The translations under genes and the position numbers were made by a program. Below, piece by piece: positions 1 to 8,849 of a DNA stretch of 64,000 bases (positions are counted from its first letter, which is position 1; every line of letters starts with the position of its first letter). The DNA lies in NCBI GenBank assembly GCA_963728295.1, contig CAVSKB010000003.1, positions 1 to 64,000 of the forward strand, given 5' to 3'. This DNA is from DATJKD01 sp963728295 (GTDB lineage Bacteria; Pseudomonadota; Gammaproteobacteria; Steroidobacterales; Steroidobacteraceae). The notes below the pieces were generated by a model. That model had not been told where the DNA came from. It saw nothing but the letters and a program-made list of their open reading frames with translations, and made no database searches.

Positions 1-612
1 CGCATCGACGTCGAGCCCTACGACACGGCACCCGCTGGCGCGGGCGAGCTGACACACCAGCAGCCCGACCAGCCCGAGACCGACGACGACCACTGACTCG
101 CCGAGTCTCGCTTCTGCGATGCGCAGGCTCTGCAGCGCAATGGCACCGACCGTCCCGTAGGCTGCGTGCTCACTCGAAACACCGGACGGTATCGGTACGC
201 AGAGACGGCGGGGAACGCTCACGAACTCGGCATGGCTCGCCCAGCCCTGGCCTGCGCACGCGACGGGCCGACCGGGCTGCAGGCCTTCGCAGCCCGCCCC
301 GACGCTATGGACAACACCTGCGCTGCTGTAGCCGAGCGCCACCGGCATATCCAGGGCTCGCTGCGCGACCTGGTACGCCGTCACGGGTCCCTGCGCCCGG
401 GCGAGTTCGATGAGCTTCAGCGCTTGCTCCGGCCGCGCGCGCGCTTTTTCCACCGCGCTCATGCGACCCAGCTTCAAGGTGGCGCCCTCGGTACCGGCGC
501 TGATCAGCGAGTACTGATTGCGCACCAGCACGAAGCCCGGGCGTGACGCTGGCACCGGCACGTCGTGCACCTGTACTTCACCGTCGCGCAGGTCAGCCAG
601 GACTTGCTTCAA
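1..612 (-). CDS. Two-domain oxidoreductase (zinc alcohol dehydrogenase-like N-terminal part), 3' end cut by the window edge
   Basis: I read this frame by reverse translation. It starts with TTG at 612, five bases after a perfect AGGAGG at 618-623, and begins MKQVLADLRDGEVQVHDVPV. It resembles the medium-chain dehydrogenase half of the 'bi-domain oxidoreductase' family, in which a zinc-ADH-like half is followed by a Gfo/Idh/MocA half. Family-like segments visible are YSLISAGTEGATLK, ALGYSSAGVV and the nucleotide-binding glycine motif VVVVGLGLVGLLVCQLARA. The second half lies beyond position 1. Such proteins are typical of O-antigen and exopolysaccharide clusters, where they probably act on a nucleotide sugar; the substrate is not known. 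It overlaps the upstream methyltransferase gene by 20 bases, so the two are translationally coupled. Confidence 0.75.
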   Translation of the reverse strand, partial: MKQVLADLRDGEVQVHDVPVPASRPGFVLVRNQYSLISAGTEGATLKLGRMSAVEKARARPEQALKLIELARAQGPVTAYQVAQRALDMPVALGYSSAGVVHSVGAGCEGLQPGRPVACAGQGWASHAEFVSVPRRLCVPIPSGVSSEHAAYGTVGAIALQSLRIAEARLGESVVVVGLGLVGLLVCQLARASGCRVVGLDVDA

Positions 613-1489
613 TCGGTCCTCCTGCGCGCGAGCGCGCGATCACGATGAAACCCTTGTGCAGAAGCTCCTCCTCACTGTAATCGCTCAACTCGGCGCGGAT
701 CTGCGGCGTAAGCAACGCTTCACCCTCCCTGGGCAGCCATCGCCACTCGACCACCTCGAGCTCGGCCTCGATCAGTCGACGATACTCGAGCGCCCGAACC
801 CGGTTGAGCCACGACGGGATCTGGGCGAACCGCCGCTCGCGCAGATGATCCCACGGCGGCACCTTTCGAGAAGGCGACGTATCCGGATGTTTCCAGGCGA
901 TGTGATGCCCGCCTGACAGGCTAGTGAAGTGGTGCACGTACAGGTAGGCGAGGCCATCCGGCTTGAGCGTGCGCTTCAGCTCGCGAAAAACGCCCGAGAG
1001 GTCGCGCACGTGTTCGAGCACCTCATGCGACACGACCCAGTCGAGCGACTTGTCTGGCACGGGCAGAAGGCTGCCATCGGTCTGCAGCATGCGCACCCGG
1101 TCGAACCGCAGGTCGGCACCGTATTCCTTCGCGAGGCGCCGATAGTAGGGGCGAGCGAACAGCAGGTCCCACGTAAGCGTTCGCAATGTGCGCTCCATAC
1201 CGTTCGTTCGCAGCAGACGAAGGTACTTTCCCGCACTGGCTCGGGGGTCCGTAACCTCGGTGTCGACACCCAGTGCATCGGCGCCGTCGGAAGCGAGCAG
1301 CAGTGTCAACCAGAAGGTCTTGCCGCAGCCGAGGTCGAGGACACGCCGTCCTGCCAGGTTGCCCGCAAAGTCGCGAAACGAGCGGTAAAAGCCCGCATGC
1401 TCCTCCGCGAAGTCGCCATAGCCGCGCAGCCCATACACGAACATCGACAGATAGAGGCCAAGGCGGCCGGGAAGTATCGGGTCAGGCAT
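593..1489 (-). CDS. Class I SAM-dependent methyltransferase of the polysaccharide operon
   Basis: A 298-residue protein starting MPDPILPGRLGLYLSMF at an ATG that overlaps the end of the preceding gene by 8 bases. A longer reading frame upstream is antisense-like filler and was not used. Motif I, VLDLGCGKTFW (residues 50-60), is the glycine-rich SAM-binding loop. The stretch SLDWVVSHEVLEHV is the usual post-motif acidic/hydrophobic strand of Methyltransf_11 proteins. The acceptor is unknown; position between an asparagine synthetase and a sugar-type oxidoreductase suggests modification of a sugar or lipid-linked glycan in the cytoplasm. The reading frame is intact. Confidence 0.8.
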   Translation of the reverse strand: MPDPILPGRLGLYLSMFVYGLRGYGDFAEEHAGFYRSFRDFAGNLAGRRVLDLGCGKTFWLTLLLASDGADALGVDTEVTDPRASAGKYLRLLRTNGMERTLRTLTWDLLFARPYYRRLAKEYGADLRFDRVRMLQTDGSLLPVPDKSLDWVVSHEVLEHVRDLSGVFRELKRTLKPDGLAYLYVHHFTSLSGGHHIAWKHPDTSPSRKVPPWDHLRERRFAQIPSWLNRVRALEYRRLIEAELEVVEWRWLPREGEALLTPQIRAELSDYSEEELLHKGFIVIARSRAGGPIEASPG

Positions 1490-2735
1490 GGGCGGGAGTC
1501 GCCGTCGCGGTCCGGCGTTGGTCCATTGACGTAACGGAACGCTGGAGGCCGCGACGATACAGCAGCAGGTCCGAAAGCGCGCGCGCCATCCAGCCGTTGT
1601 TCCAGCGCAGGTAGAAGGTGCGGTCGGTACGCAATCGGGCGCGCCGGTACCAGAAAGCGCCATTTCCGTCGTACAGGTTCCGGAGCGCCCAATCGGCAAT
1701 CCGGCTTGCCAGTCCCGGGTGTTCGCGCTCATGGCGGGCGAAGGTGATGATTCCCTGAGCGCTTCCATGTATGTCGTGCGGGTAGCTCTGGTCGCTCATC
1801 CAGCGCGGCGCGCCGTCGGCTTCGAAGAGGCGGTCCGCATAGAAGCGGAGTCCCTTGAGGTAGGCCGGCATTGCAGACTGGTCGCCGCTCGCCTGCATGT
1901 AACGCCAGAGCGCGTCGAGAATGAACCCGGTGTGGTAGTTGTCGATTCGCACGGGTGAAGCATCGGGTGGGTCGGTGTACCACCATGCGCCAGCCTCGGT
2001 CTGCTGGCCCACGACATACGAAACGAGGCGGCGCGAGTCCTGCGCATGCCCGAGGCCCGGGACTTCAGCCTCACAGCGCGCATAGAGCGCGCCGATCAGT
2101 ATGCTCACGTCCATCACGCGCATGTGCATCGTGACCGGCATATAGCCCAGGCACAGAGCATCGTCGCGCTCGAGGAGCCGCGGCAGATCCCGCGACAGGA
2201 ACGGCAGGGCTTCCAATACGTGGTCCCGATAACGGACGTCACCGGTCGCCGCATGCAGGTCGAGCAATGCTTCGCATACGAAGCAAGTGACAACCGCGTT
2301 TGGCGTCCCGCGCGGCGCAAAAAACCCCAGGTCCTGCCACGGGTATTGGTAGCCCCACGCGCGGCCGGACCAGGCGCCGGGTGCCGAGCGCAGCCCCTCG
2401 AGACGCGCGGCAAGGGCGGCCGCCATCTCGAGATCCACCGTACAGCCGTCGTACCGCCAGCGGTTTACGAAGGCCTGGACGAAGAGCGCAAGCCCCTTGG
2501 GATTCGCCACCCGAGGTACGGCCAGCAGACCGCGCAGGTTCACGGGCGATCGCATCATCGCCTGCAGCGCAAGCAGCCGGGTTGGACGACTCCATCCGCA
2601 CAGGGCCCAGACCACCGGGCTGTTCAGGCCATCGTGCTTGTCGTGGCCGCGCCAGTCCGTCTTTTCACTGCGCACGAGCGCCTGGTCCAGAACGCTGGCC
2701 AAACTGGCATCGGTCGGTGCAGTCGCCTCCGTCAT
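1482..2735 (-). CDS. Hypothetical protein of polysaccharide operon, alpha/alpha-barrel-like
   Basis: A 417-residue soluble protein beginning MTEATAPTDASLASVLDQAL. I do not recognise a named family with certainty. The alternating helical pattern and repeated aromatic segments (WGYQYPWQDLGFFAP, DNYHTGFILDALWRY, FWYRRARLRTDRTFYLRW) resemble the six-hairpin/terpenoid-cyclase-like toroid proteins often found in exopolysaccharide gene clusters. No signal peptide or membrane segment is seen. It overlaps the asparagine synthetase stop by four bases (ATGA type) and the methyltransferase start by eight, so it is clearly part of the same operon. A role in sugar recognition or modification is inference from context only. 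Confidence 0.7.
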   Translation of the reverse strand: MTEATAPTDASLASVLDQALVRSEKTDWRGHDKHDGLNSPVVWALCGWSRPTRLLALQAMMRSPVNLRGLLAVPRVANPKGLALFVQAFVNRWRYDGCTVDLEMAAALAARLEGLRSAPGAWSGRAWGYQYPWQDLGFFAPRGTPNAVVTCFVCEALLDLHAATGDVRYRDHVLEALPFLSRDLPRLLERDDALCLGYMPVTMHMRVMDVSILIGALYARCEAEVPGLGHAQDSRRLVSYVVGQQTEAGAWWYTDPPDASPVRIDNYHTGFILDALWRYMQASGDQSAMPAYLKGLRFYADRLFEADGAPRWMSDQSYPHDIHGSAQGIITFARHEREHPGLASRIADWALRNLYDGNGAFWYRRARLRTDRTFYLRWNNGWMARALSDLLLYRRGLQRSVTSMDQRRTATATPAHA

Positions 2736-4627
2736 ATCGGCTCGCGGATGAATGCCGGCCGGGGCGGGGGAGCGATTTCACCCGTCTCGAACAGTTCGAG
2801 CCAGCGATGCGCCTGCGCCATAAGGAGCAACAGGAAGAAATGCCAGCGATGCGCCTTGGCGCGCTTGAGTTTCAGCAGGCGTACGACGAACGCAGGATTG
2901 AACAGGCCGTGGCGTCGAACTCTGTCCGGCGACAGCCAGTCCTCCAGGACCGTTCCAAAGAGATCGTCGATCTGCCGTGCAATGTCCAGCTGGAAACCGC
3001 TCTTGGGGCGGCTAAGGATCGAATCCGGCAGATCATTGCTGAAGGCCCGCTTGAGCAAGTGCTTTCTGCCGGGGCGACGCGCGCTCTCGGCAACCAGCGG
3101 TTCAAGCGCGAGCTTGAGCCGTTGGTCGACGAAGGGGACCCGGACTTCGAGCCCGAAAGCCATGCTGGTGCGATCCTCCTGCCACAACAGATCGTCCACC
3201 ATCTTGTTGCTCCATTCGAAGCCGGCCATCGCTTCCACGGCCGACGGCGCTTCTGGCCAGCGTCCGCGAATCCACTCGCGCGCATCCGTCAGGGGCTGAC
3301 CGAGCATCCGCGGCCCGTAGACTCGTTCGTGCGGCAAAGCGCCGTCCCAGACATTTCTCAGCAGGGCGTAAGCCGACGGAACGTCGCCGTTGCTCGCGAG
3401 CATAGTTGCCGCTCGCCAAGGCTCGCCAAATTCGCCGGTGTTGCGCAGCAAGCGAGCCAGCGCCCGACCAGCGGGTGCGGCAATCGGCCCGAGGGCGGTG
3501 CCGGCACCGACCGCCTGCGCGAGATGGCGATGCGCACGATAGCCGAGAAAGAGTTCATCCCCACCGAGACCTGATAGACAGACCTTGACGTATCGCGCTG
3601 CCAGCTGAGCGACTGCGGCGGATTGCAGTGCGTTGATCTTGGGGACTTCCAGGTGCCACAAGAGCCAGGTGATGGTGTCCGGGCTTGTCTCCGCGAGCGC
3701 AGCGCTCTGATTGGGGATGCCCAGCCATCGGGCCGACTCCGCGGCGTGCCTCGCTTCGCGCGGATCGTCGCCCGCATCGATGGTGAAGCTGCGCAGTGCA
3801 CCTGGGCTCACCTGGGCTGCGACGTAACTGACGATGCCGGAATCGACGCCTCCGGAGAGATACGTCGCGATCGGCACGTCGGCAACCAGGTGAGCGCGCA
3901 CCGAATCGAACACCGCAGCGCGCACACCATCCGCATCAGCAGAGTTAACCGCGGGCGACGCAATGTTCGATTGGCGGATAGCGTCCGGACGCCACACCAG
4001 GAAACGACCCGGCGGAAGCTGTGTCACGCCCTGAATCAGGCCTGCACCTCCGGCGGGATACCGCAAGTTGAGGAGTAGATGCAGCTGATCGGCCGACAGC
4101 GCCGGTTGCCACTCCGCCGTTGGCGGGAACGCCTTGGCTTCAGAGGCGAACCAGAGCGTATCGCCGGCCTGGCGCAGGAACAGCGGCTTGATGCCCGTCG
4201 GATCGCGCGCAAGAAGCGCCAGCTGACGCTCGCCGTCCCAGTATGCGAACGCGTACATGCCGCGCAACAGGGAGAGCGCCTCGGTCCCCTCATGACGCAG
4301 CAGTTCGAGCAACACCTCCGAGTCGGAATGCGTACGCCAGGCGATTCCGGCCCCCGACAACCGCTCGCGCAGCTCGCGGTAGTTGTAGATCTCGCCGTTG
4401 AACACCAGGACGCTGCGACGATCCTGCGACCATACCGGCTGCACGCCGCCATCCGGATCGATGATGGCAAGCCGCAAGTGACCAAGCATCCCCATGCCGG
4501 CCGGGAGTGACGCGACGCCCCTGCCATCGGGGCCGCGATGCTTGATGCGAGCGAGCATCCGGTCGATGACCTCGCTGGGCGCTTGCTCGAGTCCGTTTGG
4601 CCCGAACCAGCCGGCGATGCCGCACAT
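2732..4627 (-). CDS. asnB: Asparagine synthetase (glutamine-hydrolysing), polysaccharide-cluster type
   Basis: A 631-residue class II glutamine amidotransferase. The mature nucleophile follows the initiator in MCGIAGWFG (Cys2), followed by the family segments HRGPDGRG and FNGEIYNYRELR. The synthetase domain carries the pyrophosphate-binding loop YLSGGVDSG. Length fits the AsnB family found in exosortase/O-antigen clusters, where the protein is thought to amidate a uronic acid or another cell-surface substrate rather than to make free asparagine. The ATG at 4627 is chosen because Cys2 must be exposed. The open frame continues upstream without a stop only because the DUF354 gene is frameshifted into it, giving an apparent 979-residue fusion that I do not regard as real. 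Confidence 0.88.
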   Translation of the reverse strand: MCGIAGWFGPNGLEQAPSEVIDRMLARIKHRGPDGRGVASLPAGMGMLGHLRLAIIDPDGGVQPVWSQDRRSVLVFNGEIYNYRELRERLSGAGIAWRTHSDSEVLLELLRHEGTEALSLLRGMYAFAYWDGERQLALLARDPTGIKPLFLRQAGDTLWFASEAKAFPPTAEWQPALSADQLHLLLNLRYPAGGAGLIQGVTQLPPGRFLVWRPDAIRQSNIASPAVNSADADGVRAAVFDSVRAHLVADVPIATYLSGGVDSGIVSYVAAQVSPGALRSFTIDAGDDPREARHAAESARWLGIPNQSAALAETSPDTITWLLWHLEVPKINALQSAAVAQLAARYVKVCLSGLGGDELFLGYRAHRHLAQAVGAGTALGPIAAPAGRALARLLRNTGEFGEPWRAATMLASNGDVPSAYALLRNVWDGALPHERVYGPRMLGQPLTDAREWIRGRWPEAPSAVEAMAGFEWSNKMVDDLLWQEDRTSMAFGLEVRVPFVDQRLKLALEPLVAESARRPGRKHLLKRAFSNDLPDSILSRPKSGFQLDIARQIDDLFGTVLEDWLSPDRVRRHGLFNPAFVVRLLKLKRAKAHRWHFFLLLLMAQAHRWLELFETGEIAPPPRPAFIREPI

Positions 4628-4629
4628 GA

Positions 4630-5671
4630 CTAGCGACGCCCGGCGTGCGCCGCGGATCTGACCGTGTCCGCCACGAAGGCGGCGACATCCACGGATTCTG
4701 ACAGCAGGACCTCGCGCTTGAGCCCGGCCGCGTCGAGCGTCTGGCTCAGAAGCCAGTCGAGGGCCTGCTCGAGCGAGGCGGTGCTCAGCTCTCGAACGTT
4801 GCGCACGAGTCCTAGCGCGACTCCTGCTCGTCAGTGTAGCCGCGGGGGAGTTGGCCGCGTAGACCGCCGGTACGCCCAGAACTGCACATTCCGAAGCCAT
4901 GGTCGCACTTTCGCCAAAGAAGCCCGCGCAGTAGGCCATCAGGTGGTGCATGTCGCTGACGCGCCCCCTGAAGCGCATCGGCTCCAGCTCCTGGGGCAAC
5001 TGGCTCTCCGACGAGATCACGACACGTCCTCTGGACGACAGGCGCGTGACGATCTGCCGAACGGCCGCCGGCGCAAGCCCCGAGTCGCCGATGTCGTGAT
5101 TGGCCGTCCACGCCACGAGACGTACCAGGTAGGTGGGACGTGCTGGATCCAGGCCGGCCATCATTGCCCGCCCGCGGTCCGGAACGAACCTCGCGGGCTG
5201 GAGGTAGGAAAGCTCGTGGTACCCCGCGTAGCGCACCGTGCGTGATCTCGGCGTCCAGCCGCTGTAACAGCGCGGCACCGCGAGGACTGAAGCCAAGGGG
5301 TAGGTGAGACGATTTTGCACGGTGGCCATCTCGGTGTCGTAGAACACGACCGACGGAATTCGTGCGGCCCATGCGGCGTGTGAAGCGAAGATCCCGCCGA
5401 TCGCAGTGATTACCCGGGCATTGACCTTGCGTGCAAACCGGAAGAGCGCCACATCGCGTCGGCCAAGCTCCGCGAGCAGCGATATCGGGCCCTTTCCCGT
5501 GCGCCCGAATGTCTCGCACTCCAGTCCGAATTCGCGCATCAACGGGAGCGCCACATCCTTGTCGCGAGCGGCAATATGCACCGCGTGGCCTTCGTCTCGC
5601 CAACGGGAGATCGGATGCCGAAAGAAATGGGCGTGCGCCGGGTGACAGACATCGACGAGAATCGACGTCAT
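4630..5671 (-). CDS. DUF354 protein (GT-B-like fold), reading frame broken by two single-base deletions
   Basis: Starts MTSILVDVCHPAHAHFFRHP at 5671, overlapping the pilR stop (ATGA). The N-terminal 275 or so residues read cleanly and match DUF354 proteins, which resemble UDP-GlcNAc 2-epimerases and GT-B glycosyltransferases. The family segment VYAANS-PRGYTDEQESR-YGLVRNV is only recovered by restoring one base in the G run at 4844-4848 and one base near 4812-4815. The repaired protein is 347 residues, ending at TAG 4630-4632, two bases before asnB. Both lesions are 1-base losses. Sequencing error and genuine inactivation are both possible. The role is presumably glycan assembly in the cytoplasm. 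Confidence 0.72.
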
Positions 5672-7011
5672 TCGATGCCGAGCTTCTTGACCCGATATCT
5701 CAACTGCCGGAACGACATCCCCAGCAGCTCCGCCGCCCGCGTCTTGTTGTAGCGGGTCTGCTCGAGCGCCTTGATGATCGCCTCGCGCTCGATGTGCTCG
5801 AGCTGGTCGGACAGGCCATCCGAGGCGGCGGCCTGATCGAGCTCGTCCAGTTCCACACCTGCCTGGCTGCGGAGCTGGATGTCATCCGGTTCAATGCGGT
5901 CGTTCGCGCATAGCGTAACGGCCCGCTCGAGGATATTTTCCAGCTCCCGCACGTTGCCGGGATAGGAATACTCGCGCAGCTTCTGCAGCGCCGCCGCGAC
6001 TGATGTCCGGAACCTTTACGCCGATCTGGCTTGACACCCGGTCGAGCAGCGAATCGATCGAGCAGCGGCACATCGTCGAGCCGCTCGCGCAACGCCGGGA
6101 CGTGCAGCTCGATGACATTGATGCGGTAATACAGGTCTTCGCGGAAGCGGCCCGCCTTGACCAGCTCATCCAGCTTCCGGTGAGTGGCGCTCAGGATCCG
6201 CACGTCCACCGGAACCTCGCGCAGCTCGCCGACCGGTCGCACGGACTTCTCCTGGATCACGCGCAGAAGCTTGACCTGCATGTGCAGCGGCAGATCCGCG
6301 ACCTCGTCGAGGAACAGCGTGCCGCCCTCGGCGCTGCGTATCAGACCCTCCTTGTCAGCCACCGCACCCGTGAAGCTGCCCTTCTTATGACCGAACAGCT
6401 CGCTTTCCATCAACTCGGTGGGAATCGCACCGCAGTTGACAGGCACGAACGGCCCTGCGCGGCGCGGACCGGAATCGTGGATCAGCCGCGCGACGAGCTC
6501 CTTGCCGGTGCCTGATTCGCCGGAGATGTGCACCGGCGCCTGGCTGCGCGCCACCTTGGTGATCATCTCGCGGAGCTGCTCCATCGGCTTGGACAGCCCG
6601 AGCAGCCGCATCGCGCTGTAGCGACCCGTCTCTTCGATCGACTCCTGCAGCCGCAGGGTGTTGGCGATCAGCTTGCGCAGCGCCGGCAGGTCGAGCGGCT
6701 TCGAGATGAAATCGAAGGCGCCGAGCTTCAGCGCGCGCACGGCCGTCTCGACGTTGCCGTGTGCGGTGATGACCGCCACAGGGACGCCGAAGCGATGCGC
6801 CTGAATCCACTCGAGTAGGTCGAGCCCGTTGCCGTCGGGCAGCTTCATGTCGGTGAGCACGAGACCGAAACGCTCGCCTGCCGAGCAGCTTCCGCGCCGC
6901 CGCCAGGTCGCCGACGGCCTCGACGCCGAGGCCCATCCTCTCGAGCGTGATCGTGAGGAGCTCCCGGATATCGGGTTCGTCGTCGACGACGAGTGCGCGC
7001 GGGTTAGGCAT
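5668..7011 (-). CDS. pilR: Sigma-54-dependent NtrC-family response regulator PilR, with three single-base insertions
   Basis: Order of domains: receiver (MPNPRALVVDDEPDIRELL, phosphoacceptor Asp in LTDMKLPDGNGLDL), AAA+ sigma-54 activator (HISGESGTGKELVARLIH Walker A, GAFTGA loop read as SFTGA, Walker B TLFLDEVADL), and a Fis-type helix-turn-helix at the end (NKTRAAELLGMSFRQLRYR). Repairing extra bases near 6869, 6058 and 5999 gives 446 residues, the normal PilR length. It follows pilS by 26 bases. PilR activates sigma-54 promoters such as pilA when phosphorylated by PilS. Placement directly upstream of glycan genes is unusual. The start could also be TTG at 7017; no good ribosome site distinguishes them. 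Confidence 0.82.
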
Positions 7012-7037
7012 GGCCAAAGTCTATACGAGGCGCCGAG

Positions 7038-8672
7038 CTACCATTCCCACCGCTGCGGATCCGCGAAGATCACGCGGAAGGTGCTGCCGCCCCCCGGCCG
7101 CGGCTCGTAGAGCAGCATCGCCCCGTTGGTCTGGCAAAGCTCGCGCGAGATGAACAGTCCCAGCCCCGTACCACCAACACCGTCGGTGAAGAACGGCTCG
7201 AAGATCCGCTCCGCGTCGGCGGCATCGATGCCCGGCCCGCGATCGGCCACTTCGAGGTAGGGGCGGCCGCTGCTCGGGACCCGCCCGGCGCGCAGCTCGA
7301 CCGTGTCGCCACGATCGCCCCCGCCGTGCTTGACCGCGTTGTCACACAGGTTCCACACCACCTGGTGCAGGTGCGACGGGTCGAAATGCACCTGCAGCCT
7401 CGGCAGGTCGCTCGTCAGGCGCAGTCGTGCCGGCGCGAGTTGCAGCGTGTCGCGGAACTCGTTCGTGAGAGTCTCGAGCCACGCGTCGAGCTGCAGCCGT
7501 TCCTGTCGCGTCTTGTCCCGGCGCGAGAGCTCCAGCACGTTGTCGATGATCTGGCTCACCCGCACCGCGTTCTTCTCGATGATGTCGGTGAGGTGCCGGT
7601 CGTCGGCGCCGATCGCCGGGGATTCGCGCAGAAGCTGGCTCGCATGGCTCATCGCGCCGACGGGATTGCGGATCTCGTGCGCGATGCTGGCGCTCAGGCG
7701 TCCGAGCGCCGCGAGCTTGGACTGCTGAACGCGCTCCGCCATCTGGCTCGTGTCCTCGAGGAAGATCAGGACCGGTCCCGGGCCGTGGTGTGACAGCGAG
7801 ACGAACTGTGGCTGAATGACCGTCCCACCATCGGCTGAGACGACCTCGGCGACCGTGTCGCGCCGGTCGGATTCCTGGCGTCGCCAGGTCTCGAGCAGGT
7901 ACAGGAGGCGAGGCGAGACCTCACCGAGCAACTCGCCGCTCAGGACCTTATCGCCCTTGAGCAACCGCGAGGCCGTCTCGTTGATCAGGCGGATGCGGTC
8001 CTCGGCATCGACCACGAGGATGCTCTCGCGCAGGTGCTGCACGATGAACTCGTTGAGCTCGCTCAGGTTGGCGAGGTCGAGATCCCGCTGCTGCACGCGC
8101 GCTTCGCTTTCGCGCAGCTTGTTGGCCATCGGCAATGCGAGCAGCGTGATGGCGAACAGGCTCGCGCCGGTGAGGCCGGCGACCACGAAGTCCGAAGCGC
8201 TGCCAAAGCCCGAGAGACTGGCGACCAGCGCCTGGAACAGGAGTGCAATCACGATGAACGATGTGGCGGCAAGCGCAAGCCGCGGCCTGACGATGGTCGC
8301 GGTAGCGCCCGACGGCAATACCAGGAGATTTGCGAGTCCGGTGGTCATCCCGCCGCTCGCGTGTATCAGCAGCGCGACTGCGATCGCGTCGACGGCCAGC
8401 AGGATGAGCGCCTGCCACTGCACGCTCGGCCAGCGCTGCTGGATCGACCGGATGCTGACGAGCCCGGCGGCAAACCAGGCCGCGCAGACACCGAGGAACA
8501 TCCCTGGCAAATGACCGCCGAGGGTATATTCCGGCGCGTTGAAGAAGAAGACGAGCAGCAGCACCATCGGTGCGAGCAGCCGGAAGATATTGAGCAGGCC
8601 GATGACCCGCCAGGGCAGGTCCACCTGTTCCGCGGTTTGAGCCAGTTTGCCCGCCTCGATCGCTTGCGCCAT
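7038..8672 (-). CDS. pilS: Membrane sensor histidine kinase PilS
   Basis: A 544-residue kinase. The first 210 residues hold about six hydrophobic membrane segments (for example MVLLLVFFF, WQALILLAVDAIAVALLI, ASLFAITLLALPMA), then a PAS-like domain (LRESILVVDAEDRIRLINE), the phosphoacceptor helix SIAHEIRNPVGAMSHASQLL, and an HATPase domain with N box (NLCDNAVKHGG), G1 (VADRGPGID) and G2 (GGTGLGLFISREL). PilS-like architecture without a GAF domain separates it from the exosortase-associated kinase PrsK. The partner pilR is immediately downstream. The frame is intact. A repeat that reads as a sigma-70 promoter lies about 95 bases upstream, and a short hairpin lies in the leader. Confidence 0.88.
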   Translation of the reverse strand: MAQAIEAGKLAQTAEQVDLPWRVIGLLNIFRLLAPMVLLLVFFFNAPEYTLGGHLPGMFLGVCAAWFAAGLVSIRSIQQRWPSVQWQALILLAVDAIAVALLIHASGGMTTGLANLLVLPSGATATIVRPRLALAATSFIVIALLFQALVASLSGFGSASDFVVAGLTGASLFAITLLALPMANKLRESEARVQQRDLDLANLSELNEFIVQHLRESILVVDAEDRIRLINETASRLLKGDKVLSGELLGEVSPRLLYLLETWRRQESDRRDTVAEVVSADGGTVIQPQFVSLSHHGPGPVLIFLEDTSQMAERVQQSKLAALGRLSASIAHEIRNPVGAMSHASQLLRESPAIGADDRHLTDIIEKNAVRVSQIIDNVLELSRRDKTRQERLQLDAWLETLTNEFRDTLQLAPARLRLTSDLPRLQVHFDPSHLHQVVWNLCDNAVKHGGGDRGDTVELRAGRVPSSGRPYLEVADRGPGIDAADAERIFEPFFTDGVGGTGLGLFISRELCQTNGAMLLYEPRPGGGSTFRVIFADPQRWEW

Positions 8673-8698
8673 CGCCCGAATTTAACAGAGGCCCCCAC

Positions 8699-8718
8699 GA
8701 CGGCCTGCGGAGGCCGTC
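8699..8718 (-). other. Stem-loop in the pilS leader
   Basis: GACGGCCT and AGGCCGTC form a perfect 8-bp stem around a 4-base GCGG loop, 27 bases upstream of the pilS start. It could be a leader attenuator or an mRNA-stabilising hairpin; no T run follows it on the minus strand, so a simple intrinsic terminator is unlikely. Confidence 0.5.
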
Positions 8719-8765
8719 ACGCCCTGCGGGCCTGGCACCGCGCCGAGCCCTGTCCGACCGGCGCG

Positions 8766-8797
8766 GATCTTTGCTCCGACCGGCCAGTTTGTCCACA
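8766..8797 (-). promoter_or_regulatory. Repeated promoter-like element upstream of pilS (copy 1), containing a DnaA-box-like word
   Basis: On the minus strand it reads TGGACA, 17 bases, AAAGAT, a fair sigma-70 arrangement about 95 bases before pilS. The same 32-base element recurs at 9583-9614 with three mismatches, in front of the next minus-strand gene. Its plus-strand end TTGTCCACA matches the DnaA box form used in GC-rich bacteria. Promoter, DnaA site and a simple duplication are all compatible with what is seen. Confidence 0.45.
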
Positions 8798-8849
8798 GCA
8801 TTCGGCGGGCGGGGTCGACCGCGGAGGGCCTTGACCACGCTCGCCTTCT

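Noticed and set aside
2046..3574. Plus-strand frames of more than 400 residues opposite the operon
   Set aside because: They lie antisense to asnB and the unknown operon gene and carry no family features.
7038..8672. PrsK/PrsR exosortase-type two-component pair instead of PilS/PilR
   Set aside because: The kinase has a PAS-like domain and six membrane segments and lacks the GAF domain of PrsK; no exosortase gene is in the window.
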